This document shows, piece by piece, positions 24,890-36,532 of a DNA stretch of 64,000 bases (position 1 is the stretch's first letter; the number at the start of each line of letters is the position of its first letter). The notes below the pieces were generated by a model. That model was not told the DNA's origin. It made no database searches and worked only from the letters and a program-made list of their open reading frames with translations. The DNA is from Cunninghamella blakesleeana. Taxonomy: Eukaryota; Mucoromycota; Mucoromycetes; Mucorales; Cunninghamellaceae. The stretch spans positions 2,935,501 through 2,999,500 of the forward strand of contig JAFCIZ010000002.1 in assembly GCA_017871115.1 (NCBI GenBank), read 5' to 3'. The translations under genes were made by a program, and so were the position numbers.

Positions 24890-25866
24890 TATTATGTTTT
24901 GAAAATGACGTTATGGTGGGAACCTTGGTCAGCAGTTTATATGCAGGTGTCGTTGAAACGTGGCTAACACAGGAGCTTGTGCAGTTATGCGTATTATCAC
25001 ATTTAAATGATAAACTGACAGATACTCTTCAACCTTTTTATATGAAAGATATGAATCAAGAAGCTATTGAAACATCCAAAGCATTAATGGATATTAATGG
25101 AAAAGATATCACTACTTTATGTTATCCCATCGATAAAAACACCAACCATTCATTATCATTTTCATCATTACCATCATCTGATTTAATTAGTATATGGTTA
25201 TTATCGCCTATAGATGAATTATTTTATTGGGACAAGTCACATGTAACACAACATTTCATACTACTACAACAACAACAACAAAAGCCACATGGATCATCCT
25301 CAACATCAAATAATAATAATAAAGATGATGCACAAGAGGAAGAAGAGCAAATGCTGATCAAAACAACTACTATTGATATAGTAGTTAAAACATTACAGGC
25401 TATATGGGAATTGTATCAAGATCAAATCAATCATCCACTTTTATTGGTCACACTAATGAAACTATTTTTAATTGGTGATCGGGAAGGTCAAAGCGTCCAA
25501 ATCGATATGAAATGGGTTGGTACAGAAATTTTTTGGGATGAAAGTGTGTCGAAATGGATTTTATGTTGGTTAGATAAAATTGAAAAAAGTAATAGTAATA
25601 TTGGCTTAACAAAGTTAGAAAAAGCCTGGCAACAATCTTCTCAACATATTAGAAAAGCGCATGCATCGTTTTATCAATTTTATCAATCCTTTTTATCTCA
25701 ATATGCATCTGTATCCTTTGGTTATCCTACCTATTCTCGTTTATTGGCATTTGTTGCAGCTCAATTAATGGATCAAGTGGATTATAAACATTTATTATTA
25801 TCGGATTATCATGATATTAAGATAGGTTTAGAAAGACAGGGATATCAACTTGAAAATAAAAAATAA
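21901..25866 (+). CDS. RNA polymerase II-associated protein 1 (RPAP1/Rba50) homologue
   Basis: RPAP1 (yeast Rba50) helps assemble and import RNA polymerase II. Two exons, 21901-22154 and 22257-25866, join in frame to give 1287 residues. The N-terminus is charged with an Ala run. An RPAP1_N-type segment lies at about 242-270 (MSEEEINNAREEILGTLSQE, then SIAFLQKL). The RPAP1_C signature is at about 375-440 (RQLRFDLHGKVV, LHHHGDQPDLAGYTLAELFY, then SQVPSQRALVLNCLTKIL). The rest is helical, repeat-like sequence with Asn, Gln and Ser runs, as in the large metazoan RPAP1 (yeast Rba50 is much shorter). The first exon supplies the only upstream in-frame ATG with a good splice. Confidence 0.9.
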
Positions 25867-26593
25867 AAAGGATAATAAATTATAAAAAGAAATCATAAAA
25901 AGGTTTTGCATTTTAGAATATTCATTCGGAAATGGATAATTAAATAAACATATATGTTTTTTTTTGGATCACCTATTTATATACATATAATTTTTTATTA
26001 TTATTTATTTGTTTTGATTTTGGGGATATCGGGGAGAGAGGTTAGAGCAATTTGCGCGCGGCCACAAAGATATGAAATCACGTGTAGGTGAGAGAGAAAG
26101 AGAGGGTATGTAGTTGCATTGACAAACAAATGTAAAATAAAATAATAAAAAAGAGTTCATCGGTTTATCAATCAAGTGTAACATTTAATGCAGTTGTTTA
26201 AAAATAAGGGGAGATAACTAACTAAAACGTGAGACAAGTTTTTTTAGCAAAAAGGTATATGCAACCGGTTTTGACAGACAAATCATATGCCTAGGATTTT
26301 TTTTTTTTTTTTTCTATAAATATTTTCTCTCTTTCTATTTTTTTTCACTTTCCTCTTTTTTTCTTTTTTTCCTTTTTCCTTTTTTCTTTTTTTATTTTGT
26401 TTATATAATCTTTTAATATTATTTAGACTTTTTTTATTTTTTTTTATTTCATTCATATTTTTTTTTTTTTTTTTCATCATCATCATCATTTTTTATATAG
26501 ATTTTATATATATATAAATATATATAACTATAAATAAATATACTACTATACTTACATATAAATAAAAATAATAAATATATATATATAATAAAC
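25867..26593. other. Intergenic region with a CACGTG palindrome and CT-rich promoter tract
   Basis: About 730 bases. A short G/C-rich island (GCGCGCGGCC near 26053) lies close to TCACGTG (about 26088-26094), the core recognised by bHLH factors. A pyrimidine-rich stretch at 26318-26395 precedes the small Cys-rich gene. No coding sequence is seen. Confidence 0.45.
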
Positions 26594-26917
26594 ATGAATT
26601 ATTTACCATCCCCACCATCCTCTCCATTATTAACATCCACTACTTCCCCCACTTCTACCACAGAAAAAGTAGTAATATGTGGTTCTTGTGATCAAGTTTT
26701 AGGCACAGATTGGTTTTGTTCAGCTTGTCATACCAAATGTTCTATATGTAACCGGTTCCTTACGGAACATGAATATTGTACTCGATGTTGGGTATATGAC
26801 CATTCACATCAATCTTTAATTAGACGTCGTTTACCTATACCTCAATATTTTATGATGATACCAACTCCTACCACAAGTACTAGTAGTATAAAAAGCAATC
26901 AATCCTTTCATTTTTAA
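26594..26917 (+). CDS. Small Cys-rich zinc-ribbon-like protein of unknown function
   Basis: A single exon of 107 residues. After a Ser/Thr/Pro-rich N-terminus, residues about 33-75 hold nine cysteines in CxxC-type spacing: CGSC, then FCSACHTKCSICNRF, then EYCTRCW. That is enough ligands for two zinc sites, as in double zinc-ribbon or LIM-like folds. The C-terminal third is Ser/Thr-rich. It has its own CT-rich upstream region. I do not recognise a family. The compact Cys array and normal codon use make it a credible gene despite its size. Confidence 0.65.
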   Translation: MNYLPSPPSSPLLTSTTSPTSTTEKVVICGSCDQVLGTDWFCSACHTKCSICNRFLTEHEYCTRCWVYDHSHQSLIRRRLPIPQYFMMIPTPTTSTSSIKSNQSFHF

Positions 26918-27355
26918 TTCATTAGAACTATAATCAAGAATCAAAAAAAAAAAAAAAAAAAAAAAAATATTGTATCCCCCTTTCTGTATTATCACTCTCT
27001 TTATCTCATTTTTATAATTATTATTATTAGTATTATTATTTTACATATTCATGTTTTCCTTTTTATATCTTTTTTTCTCCTCACATACTTTTTTTTTTTT
27101 TTTTTTTGAAAAAAAAAAAAAATAATCATTTTTTTATGATTATAATGTATAAATAAAATCATTTATTTTTTATGTATTAAAATTGATTTAGTTTTTTTTT
27201 TTTTTTTTCTTGGGTCATTTTAAAAAAATAAAATAAAAAAGATATGCATGGCAACCCGAATCCCGAAAAACGATCAACTCCGAACTATTTTTTTTTTTCT
27301 TCTGCATCAACCTTACTTCAATAATATACCATTACTAAAATAATAAAAAAATAAT

Positions 27356-27393
<38 letters not shown>

Positions 27394-29297
27394 AAAGCAT
27401 CCGAAATATACTACTCTATATAATCAAATTCCTAATTTGTTAAAATTCTATTCCTATTAAAAAAAAAAGTACCCGCCAAAAATATATGATTATTACTTTT
27501 TTTCCCATATATTACATCATTTTATATGTATCCAATAATTATTTTATGTTCATTTTCCGAATTTTCCAGTAGTCAAGTACTTTTTTTTCTTCTTCATGCA
27601 ATATTAGTAATGATCTTTAAATAACAAACATAAACAATTTTCATTTGAGTTGATTGAGATAAATTAAAATCTAAATAATTTTTATTATCACGAATATACA
27701 CATTATTCTTATGTCTAGTTTGTAAAAATAAATAAAAAAAAATACTCCATTATTTTTTTTATCTTTGATTTCTCGTATTTTTATTGTTCTTTTCTTTTGA
27801 TGACAATTAGCTGCTATCTAATGTTTTTATTTATGCTACTTTTAAACTATTTGTTGTATCTGATATAATGCTCTACAAAAAAGAAATTGATTAATGAACA
27901 TTTATAACTTTAGGTTATTATTAAATAATGATCATATATTATACTATCTTTACATTTCAATGTTAAAAAATTAAAGAGATTAAAATATTATTTAAAAAGA
28001 GTGAGATATAACATTGTAAACAAATAAGTCTTGATCGGCAGGTATGTATTGTAAGTGTGGTGCATTAATTGCTTCATGGGATCATTTAAAAAATGATTGA
28101 CAGTATATATACGTCAGTGTCGTTAGTAGTTGCAGTTTTAATTAAAATTTTTTCTATAACTTTCCTTAATTTGAGTCAATCCTTTTTCAAAGAAGCCTAA
28201 AAAACGGGAGAGGAGAGAAAAAGAAAAGAGGCAGCTAACTATCTAACAGCAATATAAACTAAACGTAATATTTTCTAATTTCTCTGTAATTTCCTTTATC
28301 AGTTCATCTGAATCGAATAGAATATCAGAGGAGATGCTTGTGTGTTTTTTAGCCAAGTAAATTCTATACCCAATTTCTTATCGGTGAGACAATATTTTTG
28401 GTTGGTCAGTAGTAAAAAAAAAAGAGTATATGTTTAAGTGATCCAAAAAAAAATAAAAATAAAAAAATAAAAAGGCTAATGATTAAAAAAACATTATGAT
28501 GTAAATATTTAAACAGGTATGTACACTTATTATATTCTTGTGCACAAGTATTTTTTTTTTTTGTAAACCATGATTATTAAGATATAACGATTATCAAAGT
28601 AAGTAAAGAATTACTAATGCTAATATCATTCAGAAACAGTTAATAGAAAACTATTAACAATAATAAGTACAAATATAAAAATATGCACATGAATATGGTG
28701 ATATGGGCAAAATCATACGTTTTTTATTTTTATTTTGTAAATTCTATCTTATTCTTTCATTTTCTGGCAAGTTGTCATTGATATATAGATCACTTTCATT
28801 GTCATTCATATTAATACTAATACAGTTTTTTTATTATCTGATTAATTATTCATCAAGGTTAGAAAAATTGGCATATTTTTTTCAAAAGTACCTATAACTT
28901 CCCAAGGTGAATCTATCTTGTGATTCCTCTAGATACTGTTATTTTGTTGCTTATTTCATATCATATATGCATTCACCTTGCATAAAACTGTTTCTACTTC
29001 AATTGATATACCTATTTCAATTATTTTTTTTTACTATTTTCCTCAATGACGATATCTTGTATTATTAAGTAATTAAATAAGAGCAAGAATGAATAGCAAG
29101 ATAAAAGATGATAGATGTGAAAAATAAAATATAAAAATAGCTTTTAGGTACTATTTCATTCCCCGCATTTCTATAAATTCCCCACACTCCTCCTCTTGAT
29201 AAAATTGCCCAAAATAGTACTTTTCAATAAAATAAAATTTTGTCTACCCTTTCATTTTTAAAAAAAAAAAATACTTTTCTTCATTCGTAAACGATTA
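26918..29297. other. Gene-poor AT-rich region
   Basis: About 2.4 kb with poly-A/T runs, a TA microsatellite (27359-27391) and no frame with coding character. Only short hydrophobic chance frames occur, such as 28703-28897. A transposon remnant begins at 29298. I see no RNA gene. Confidence 0.5.
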
Positions 29298-29889
29298 TGA
29301 TGCAAATGAGCTATAACCAGATTTTTTTTATTATTTTTGAAGGATAGTGACTTTCTTAAAACTATTCTAATAAAAAGAAAATCCGTAAATTTGATAGATA
29401 AGATTATTAATATCAATATTTATGGATTACTTTTTCATATTTTACTCAAAAAAAAAAAGTTACTGGGGTTCGAAGCTGGTCGGTCAGAGCAATTTTTAGC
29501 TGGGTGGCCAAAAAATTGAACAAAACAAAGGTATGATATTAGTTTTTCCAATACTTAAAGTCAATATATTACTATATATAGTAAATGGCTGTAATAAAAA
29601 GCAAAATTTTACATGTTGAATTATATATTTTAATATATTAAATAAAATTTTATAAAAAGGCATTGTTTATTTTTCTTGGAAGACGAGTTTTATGTAACAT
29701 CTATGAAAAATACGTATGTGCTACAAATTAAAAGATAAAAAGTAAGCAAAATGGATTATTTTTTCTATTTTTTTATTTTATTTCCAAGTTTTTTTATACC
29801 ATTAAAGCAAACAGCATAAATCGTTTTTATTGGCTCTCGAATATTAAAATTAGAAAATTTAAAAAAAATCTGATAACTTATTTGCAACA
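29298..29889. mobile_element. Internally deleted TIR DNA transposon (copy 1)
   Basis: The left end TGATGCAAATGAGCTATAAC is mirrored at the right end, which reverse-complements to TGTTGCAAATAAGTTATCAG; both run on into AGATTTTTTTT. TA dinucleotides abut both ends (29296-29297 and 29890-29891), as in Tc1/mariner/IS630-type insertions. Segments 29298-29520 and about 29760-29889 match the left and right parts of the longer copy at 30839-32249, so this is a deletion derivative of the same family. It keeps a fragment (FEAGRSEQFLAGWPK) seen in both copies. Confidence 0.7.
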
Positions 29890-29914
29890 TACTAATATAT
29901 TAGCAATAATATAT

Positions 29915-29951
<37 letters not shown>

Positions 29952-29997
29952 AAAAATAGTAAAATAACGGAATACAAGAAAATGAAATAAAAATATC

Positions 29998-30491
29998 TTA
30001 TTGAGCAGGAGGAAGAGGATGATTTGATATTTGGATATCTCTTCTATAATCTTGATATGAAGGAGGTGGTAGCAGAGTTGGTGATCCAGGTCTATAAGTA
30101 GTAGAAGGTGGATTATGAGACGGTAGGGTAGTACTACCACTTTGCTGTAGTTGTTGCTGCTCTTGCTGATCGTAACTGTGGTGTATTAAAGGGCGTTCAA
30201 TATCAAGAGTAACACCAGGTTGTTGAGAATAAATATATTCCACACCTGTAGCGTTTCTTAGCTCCTCTATATAGAATAATAATAATAAAATAAAGAAAAA
30301 AGCAAGGAAAATATATATCACTATCTTGTGAATATATATTATAAAAATAAATGTAAAAAGGTAGAATTTTTTTATATATATTTACGTTTTCTACATTGAG
30401 CTCGTCTTCTTTTAACCGCCATGAAAAAAATCAGTAGTAACAGTAACAGTAATATGGATACAACACATAGAACAAAAAATGGATACTCCAT
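29998..30491 (-). CDS. Small single-pass membrane protein with a PPSY (WW-ligand) motif
   Basis: Two exons (30386-30491 and 29998-30266) join in frame into 124 residues. Residues 4-24 form one hydrophobic membrane segment (FFVLCVVSILLLLLLLIFF), followed at once by a basic stop-transfer stretch (KRRRAQCRK), so the C-terminus is probably cytosolic. The tail is Gln/Pro-rich and carries LLPPPSYQDY at about residues 100-109; PPSY is a class I WW-domain ligand of the kind used by Rsp5/Nedd4 ubiquitin-ligase adaptors. That role is inference, by analogy with Rcr-type proteins. The gene lies between two copies of one transposon family, but its own sequence is intact. Confidence 0.65.
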
Positions 30492-30838
30492 TTACTATGA
30501 AAAAATAAGAAAAAAAAGGAGAGAAAGATTGATAGTTTAATAAATTGTGCATAGAGAGTTATTCACACTTATTTATATCAAAAAGAGAGAAGAAGAAAAA
30601 AAAAATAAAAAATGAGTTTCTACCCTATTTTAATTTTTTAGACTTGCCATTATTGGACCAAAGGAATTTAAATTCAGTTTTCTATACTTTGAATATAAAG
30701 ATGATTATACTTTTATCATTATTACTGTATTTGTAAATAAAATATTATCTATTAATATATTGCTTTATTTATCGAGATATTATATAAGCATAATATTAAT
30801 TATCTTGTTTTTAGTTTTTAATAGTAGATGGATATATA
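30492..30838. other. Short AT-rich spacer upstream of the PPSY gene
   Basis: About 350 bases between the start of the PPSY-motif gene (minus strand) and the left end of transposon copy 2. It should contain that gene's promoter. No other feature is visible. Confidence 0.4.
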
Positions 30839-32249
30839 TGGTGCCAATGAGTCACAGCCATATTTTTTTATCGTTTTGAAAGCTAGTAACTTTTTTAATA
30901 AAAAAAGACAACTTATAAATATAACAGATACAGTTATTAAAAACAATATTTATGGATTACTTTTTCATATTTTACTTTAAAAAAAGTTTCTAGAGTTCAA
31001 AGTTGGTCAGTCAGAGCAATTTTTAGCTAGGCAGCCAAAATACTTGGAAAGTGGAAAGACCTACATTGACTAGAAATGGTGAACACCATGCTATAGTTAC
31101 TCGCAATGAGTCTACTTACTATTGTTGTGATCAATGTCAATGTTTTTGGAAGAAAAATAAAAAGACCTGGTATTTTAATCGTAGAGTCTGAATTTCAGTA
31201 CGCTAGACATGATACTATGTATATTAATGGTAAATCATCAAGACTTCTTTTTAAAGCTGGCTCAGAGAGAGAAGGTTATTGAACCTCTGAATATATGTTC
31301 AAACAGTTGGAAGATGTCATTGAAATTTTTAAAGAGTTACATCCTGGTCTAAATGTATATTTTTATTTGATCAATCATTAAATCATATTGCGTTTGGTAT
31401 AGATGAGTTACTAGTGTAAACACGCCTTTACGAGAAAATAATTACGATTCAACAGAAAATTATAAATTAAAAAATGGAAGGATGTTTAAAGGTGACGATT
31501 TGGTAGAACAAATCATGTATCATATGATAGAAGCATTCAAAGGAGTTAAAATAATTTTTGAAGGAAGAGGTTTGTGAGAAGAGAAGAACCCAATCAGAAA
31601 AGGTTAACAATGGGGGAGGGGAGTAGTTGTAGTGAAGAGAAACTAATAGAGCCGAGTATTTTATATGATTGTTGTGTATCACATCGCATTGCAACTCAAA
31701 TGGATTTTTTTTTTCCAAGAATCAGCAATCCAAGGATCTTGTATTAAAGGAGGTATGGGCTTTACACTTTATCCAAAATCTTATTGTGAATATAACTAGA
31801 TAGAGCGCTATTGGTCATACTCTAAAATTTTAATATGTAATAATTGTGGTTATTCCGTACAGAATTTTGAAAAAAAGGTTAAGTGAAGCACTTGACAAAG
31901 CGTCTAATATAACAATGGCCCATAAATATTATAATAGTCGCATGCGTTACATAAAAACATATACTTTAGATGAACTTGAATTTACAGAAGCTGAACAATC
32001 TGTCAATTGTATAAAATTATTTTATAGAAGGTCAGGTGTTAATCATTAATATAGTTTGTATATTTAAGTTTTTTTTATTTGGTTTTAATTTTTTCAAATT
32101 TTTTTAATTTTTTATAAATTTATTATGCTATTACTAAAATAGAAAAAAAGCGAATACCATAAACGGGTATTATTGGCTAACGGGTTTTAAATTAATCGAA
32201 TTTTAAAATTAGAAAATTGTAAAAATATGGTTATAGCTCATTTGCACCA
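30839..32249 (+). mobile_element. TIR DNA transposon (copy 2), degenerate, with transposase remnant
   Basis: The left end TGGTGCCAATGAGTCACAGC and the right end (reverse complement TGGTGCAAATGAGCTATAAC) are related terminal inverted repeats. Each is flanked by TA (30837-30838 and 32250-32251). The first 200 bases and last 130 bases match copy 1 (29298-29889). The interior carries a broken transposase reading frame. At 1.4 kb it is close to the size of a complete single-gene element. Confidence 0.75.
31060..32049 (+). pseudogene. Decayed DDE-type transposase
   Basis: Recognisable in pieces across all three frames with many stops: an N-terminal Cys patch (TYYCCDQCQCFW), FLFDQSLNHIAF around a likely catalytic Asp, a FKG-VK-IFEGRGL segment, YDCCVSHRIATQMDF, and LYPKSYCEYN-stop-IERYWSYSK, the region around the final acidic residue. 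The last 67 codons (KYYNSRMRYIKTYTLDELEF and onward) are still open. The layout fits DDE superfamily endonucleases of fungal IS630/Tc1-like elements. Frameshifts and nonsense codons (for example inside the YCEYN..IERYW block) make it non-functional. Confidence 0.75.
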
Positions 32250-32367
32250 TAACGGTTCGATAAAAAAATAAAAAATTGAGTCCTGGAAAACTCCGATTTT
32301 TTTTGTGTGATCAAAAATTTTTTTTTCTTCTACTCTTTTTTAATAAAAGATAATAATAAATGGGAAT

Positions 32368-33560
32368 ATGGAATTCCAAGGGTTTCCTAGAATTCATAGT
32401 ATATTTTATGCCGTATTTGATATTGTGAAAGGAACAGTTGTTAAACATGAAGTGCCAGAAGGTAGTATCACGTCTCATCCTAATACCAATAAACCTTTAA
32501 TTGATTTTGAAGCCATTAGTGAATATATTATACCAAAGAATCAACTTTATAAACGTTTAGTTACTATCAGTACAGGAAATTATAAAGTTATGGGTTGTCC
32601 TGTTGTATTACATGATCATGAAAAATATCGTAACTTAAGAAATGAATTTCGATTCAATCTTTGCTTTATTTTTGACCAACAAGCTGAAACTACTAGTTAT
32701 GAGGCAGTAGTAAGAAAGTTGTCAAGAGTATTGGAAGGTTTAGAGGTATTATAATACATATAAAAACATGAAAAATAAAATAGCATAAAATATGATGGAG
32801 AAGGAGAAGGAGGAGAAGGAGGAGAAGGGGGAGGGCGAGCTTTTTTTTTTTTAAAAAAAAAAGAAAGCCAATAAAAAGAATCATATTATTTACTTGTATT
32901 ATTATTATATTTCTAGTTGGAATGCGATTTTTTATCTCAAGATGCCAAAACCGAATCAAAAACTGTACAAAATGTCATTGAACAACTATATGAAGACCTC
33001 AATAGTTATTGTGAATGCCAAATACCCATCAGTAAAGCATTAAATATATATATTTATAGATTTTTATAATATATTTATTGTTATAATTATTATTTATTAT
33101 TTACTAAAAACATACACACACGCGCATATGCATATATATATACTTTATTATTATTATTTTTAATAGATGCTTTTAATACAATTAATTTAAAACTATTTCC
33201 AACATATCCAAATCCACCAGTAGTATATGATTACCAAGTTCCCGTGACAACGATGGATATTAACAAAATGATGTCTTCTGATTGGGACATAACTGTGCAA
33301 AAAGTAAAAAAAAAAAAAAGATTTATATATATATATATATATATATATAAAGGATTAATAGAACTTACTTTTTATATTTTTATTATTTTTCAGGTTGCTA
33401 AACATATAAATGGAATATATCATGTGAAAAAGATATCAGAAATAGCTAATGTAAAACCAGAATGGGCACGGTTATGTATGGAGCATTTGATGTAATAAAA
33501 ATTATAATTATATTAATAAAATAGTAATATAAAATAATATATATTATATAATACATATAT

Positions 33561-33599
<39 letters not shown>

Positions 33600-34395
33600 C
33601 ATAATTTAATTTATTTATTTTTATATTAGTTATTATGGATGCATTGTAATGATAGATATATTTCAATTTTCGAATATATATGCCATTCAACCTGAATTGA
33701 CAAGATTATTAGATGAAAAATCTGGACTTGGAAGAGAATGTTTGGAATATATAACTTTACCGGGTAAAAAAAAAAAAAAAACCTTCTCCCCCCCGAAAAA
33801 AAATGGATCGTCGACCTCATTTTTTTTTTATTTTTTTTATTTTTATTTTTTTGGAATTTTTGGATATTTTACTTAATCTAGATGCACCTGTACCACCATT
33901 AACAAGGATATTTGCTTTATATAGTGGTTTACAATATGGAATAACAATTAAAGAATGGATGGAAGAACATCAATTAATGACTTTACCAATCGATATAAGG
34001 TTAGAACGATTATCACTTAATAAGGAGCTTTTTTTTTTTTAACCTTTTTTTTTTTTTTTTTATATACATATAGACGCTTAATCTCCTTTGGGGTAATTAA
34101 AGGGTTAATCTATCGTGTGCACAAATATCCAATCTTAGTCAATAGTGATTATGAAAATCGACTTTCTTTTCCAACAGTAGAAGAACAACAAACATTAGTC
34201 AATAAAAACACAGGTATGGGTATACATCCTGATATTTTTATGTATTTAGATGGGCAACATCATTACGATGAAATATGTACAAGTTTAAAGTGTTCCCCCC
34301 AAGAGCTAGATGAACAACTCGGTTATCCTACTAAAAACCAATTAGATACTACCGATTCTAATAGCAAATGGTGTGTTCGATTTATTTATAAATAA
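32368..34395 (+). CDS. NPR2: NPR2/NPRL2, nitrogen permease regulator 2-like (GATOR1/SEACIT subunit)
   Basis: With Npr3 and Iml1 it forms the GATOR1/SEACIT complex at the vacuole, which turns TORC1 off when amino acids are scarce. Seven exons join in frame: 32368-32745, 32917-33031, 33167-33303, 33394-33491, 33630-33763, 33882-33999, 34074-34395. They give 433 residues, near the 380-420 of most NPRL2 proteins. The N-terminal longin-type part reads FPRIHSIFYAVFDIVKGTVV, with YIIPKNQLYKRLVTI and a CP-rich GCPVVLHDHEKYRNLRNEFRF block. C-terminal winged-helix parts include IRRLISFGVIKGLIYRVHKY and GQHHYDEICTSL. The sixth intron uses a GTTAGA donor. No lesion is seen. Confidence 0.93.
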
Positions 34396-34843
34396 TTAGG
34401 TAAGTAATATAGAATAAATTTATTAAACGATAATTTAGTAGGTTAATATTAATAGAACTAAAATATATATATATGTTAAAAAAGGTAGAAATAGAAATAA
34501 TGGTGAATATAGAAATAGAAATGATAAAAATAAAAAAAAAAAACTCACTTTACCATATATTTTCATTGTGTTATGAACTAGGAACAGGTCTAATAATGCT
34601 TTTGCGTAACTTGAATCCAAAAAAGTCAACTCCGCCGTGAAAAAATCAAATCAAAGCTTCCTTAATTTCTAAACACCTTTATTTTTAGTTAATCCTTTTA
34701 TTAAAGTTGAACTAAAAAATATATAACTCCCCATTTTTTTTTATTTTTTATTTTTTATTTGGTTTTCATTTTTTCTTTCTTTTTTTCTTCTTCTTTTATT
34801 ATTTACTTGTTTCCTTGTATTTATAATTAAATAGCATTTTATT

Positions 34844-35228
34844 ATGAAGTTTATTACATTAGCAACAGTTTTGACAACAGTGGTAGTAGAAACAGTTATT
34901 TGTCAAACACCTACATCATCAACCAGTGGAGCACCTACCTATGTACCTCAAAATAACTTTCCATGGAAAAATACCTATCCAGCACCATTAACTGTACCAG
35001 AACCTAAAGCTGAATGGTTACAACTTATCAAAACAGATACTGTACCTAAAGCTCCTATTTCACAAAAAGGTCCTGATGGCGCTCTTGTTCCTCCTGCCCC
35101 TGGAGGTGCTGATCCATTTTGTCATTGGTCTTTTACTCAATGTTTAAAAGAAACTGATATTATGTCTTGTCAAAAAGGAAACTGGGCTCCCGTAAGTGGA
35201 TCATGATCAATATAAACTTTTTTTTTTT

Positions 35229-35273
<45 letters not shown>

Positions 35274-36063
35274 TTCTCAATTTTTAATTTTTTTTTTTTC
35301 TTTTTTTCTTTTTTTCTTTTTTGTAAATGATAACAATAGACTTATGATGATGGACCTACTCCTGTTAGTGCTAAATTATACGATTATTTAAAACAAAATA
35401 ATATTAAAGCTACCTTCTTTGTTATTGGTGGTAATGTTATTCAATACCCTGATCTTTTAAAACGTCTTCATGATGAAGGTCATGAAATTGGTATCCACAC
35501 CTGGTAATTAAATTAATTACTTTTTTTATACAATTCAAAAGTCCGATAGAACATTCGATTTAATCAATGTTATTAATTTATTTTATTCATAATTGGATTA
35601 TATAGGTCTCATCAATTATTAACCTCTCAAACTAATGAACAAATTATTGCTGAATTAAAATGGACTGAATTAGCTATTAAAGAAGTTATTGGTGTTTCTC
35701 CTAGATTTATGCGTCCTGTAAGTTTAAACCATCATTCCCCTATTTTTTTTTTTTTTTTTTTTTAAATCTATATTCTTATTTTTTTTATTTTATTTTATGA
35801 TTTAGCCTTATGGTGATATGGATGATCGTGTTAGAGATATTGTTAAACAACTTGGTTTTATTCGTAAGTCTCTATAAGAAGAAGAAGTAGAATAAGAATG
35901 AAAAAATAGATGCACTCCCTAATTCTTATTTATCTTGTTTTTACAATTTTAGCTGTTATCTGGAATCATGATACCTTTGATTGGAAGGTAAATAGAAATG
36001 GATTTATTTTAAGAAACCTCGTTTTCATGAATTTTATTTTATATTTTATATATATTAACCACG

Positions 36064-36100
<37 letters not shown>

Positions 36101-36532
36101 ATAATAGTTACAATCTAATGCTATTACTGCTGCCGAAATTGATCAAACTATTAATAAATGGATAACTGAAGCTCCTACTGCTGCCATCGGAGGTATTTCT
36201 TTAGAACATGATGTAACTCAAACTGGTGTTGATATTGCTATCAAGACTCTCCCTCTTTTAAAGGTAAAATAAAATTATATCAACTTTATTTTTTTTTTCT
36301 TTTTCTTATTTCTTCTTATTTTTTTTTTAAATAATAGAATGCTTATAACCTTACCGTTGCTAGTCAATGTGGTAATATTTCTCATGAAGCTATTTATAAA
36401 GAAACCATGAACCAAGCCTCTTCTAATCCTAGTGATAAAAAGAATGCTGGCGGTAATAGTGGTGCTTCCGGTTTAGTTGTAAAGAGTGGTTTTATGTTGA
36501 CTGTTATGGGTATGGTTATGTTCTTTATGTAG
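34844..36532 (+). CDS. Chitin deacetylase, secreted and probably GPI-anchored
   Basis: Removes acetyl groups from nascent chitin to make chitosan in the wall. Seven in-frame exons (34844-35191, 35340-35503, 35606-35717, 35806-35863, 35953-35987, 36108-36263, 36338-36532) give 355 residues. A signal peptide covers about 1-20. The NodB fold has its five motifs: TYDDGP, HEIGIHTWSH, RPPYGDMDDRV (split by an intron between the two prolines), VIWNHDTFDW and ISLEHDVTQTGVDI. The two metal-binding His residues (HTWSH) and the catalytic Asp (TYDDGP) are present. The Ser/Gly-rich C-terminus ends in a hydrophobic stretch (FMLTVMGMVMFFM), a GPI-attachment type signal. It lies directly upstream of GFA1 on the same strand. 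Confidence 0.93.

Noticed and set aside
28703..28897. Hydrophobic 64-codon frame in the gene-poor region
   Set aside because: The same composition artefact, isolated and without splice or promoter signals.
29457..29520. tRNA-like words (GGGGTTCGAAGC and AGCTGGGTGGCC)
   Set aside because: The B-box-like word precedes the A-box-like word on the same strand, no cloverleaf forms, and the segment is part of the transposon, recurring at 30979-31045.
31846..32049. Stand-alone 67-codon gene
   Set aside because: It is the surviving C-terminal piece of the decayed transposase, within the transposon ends.
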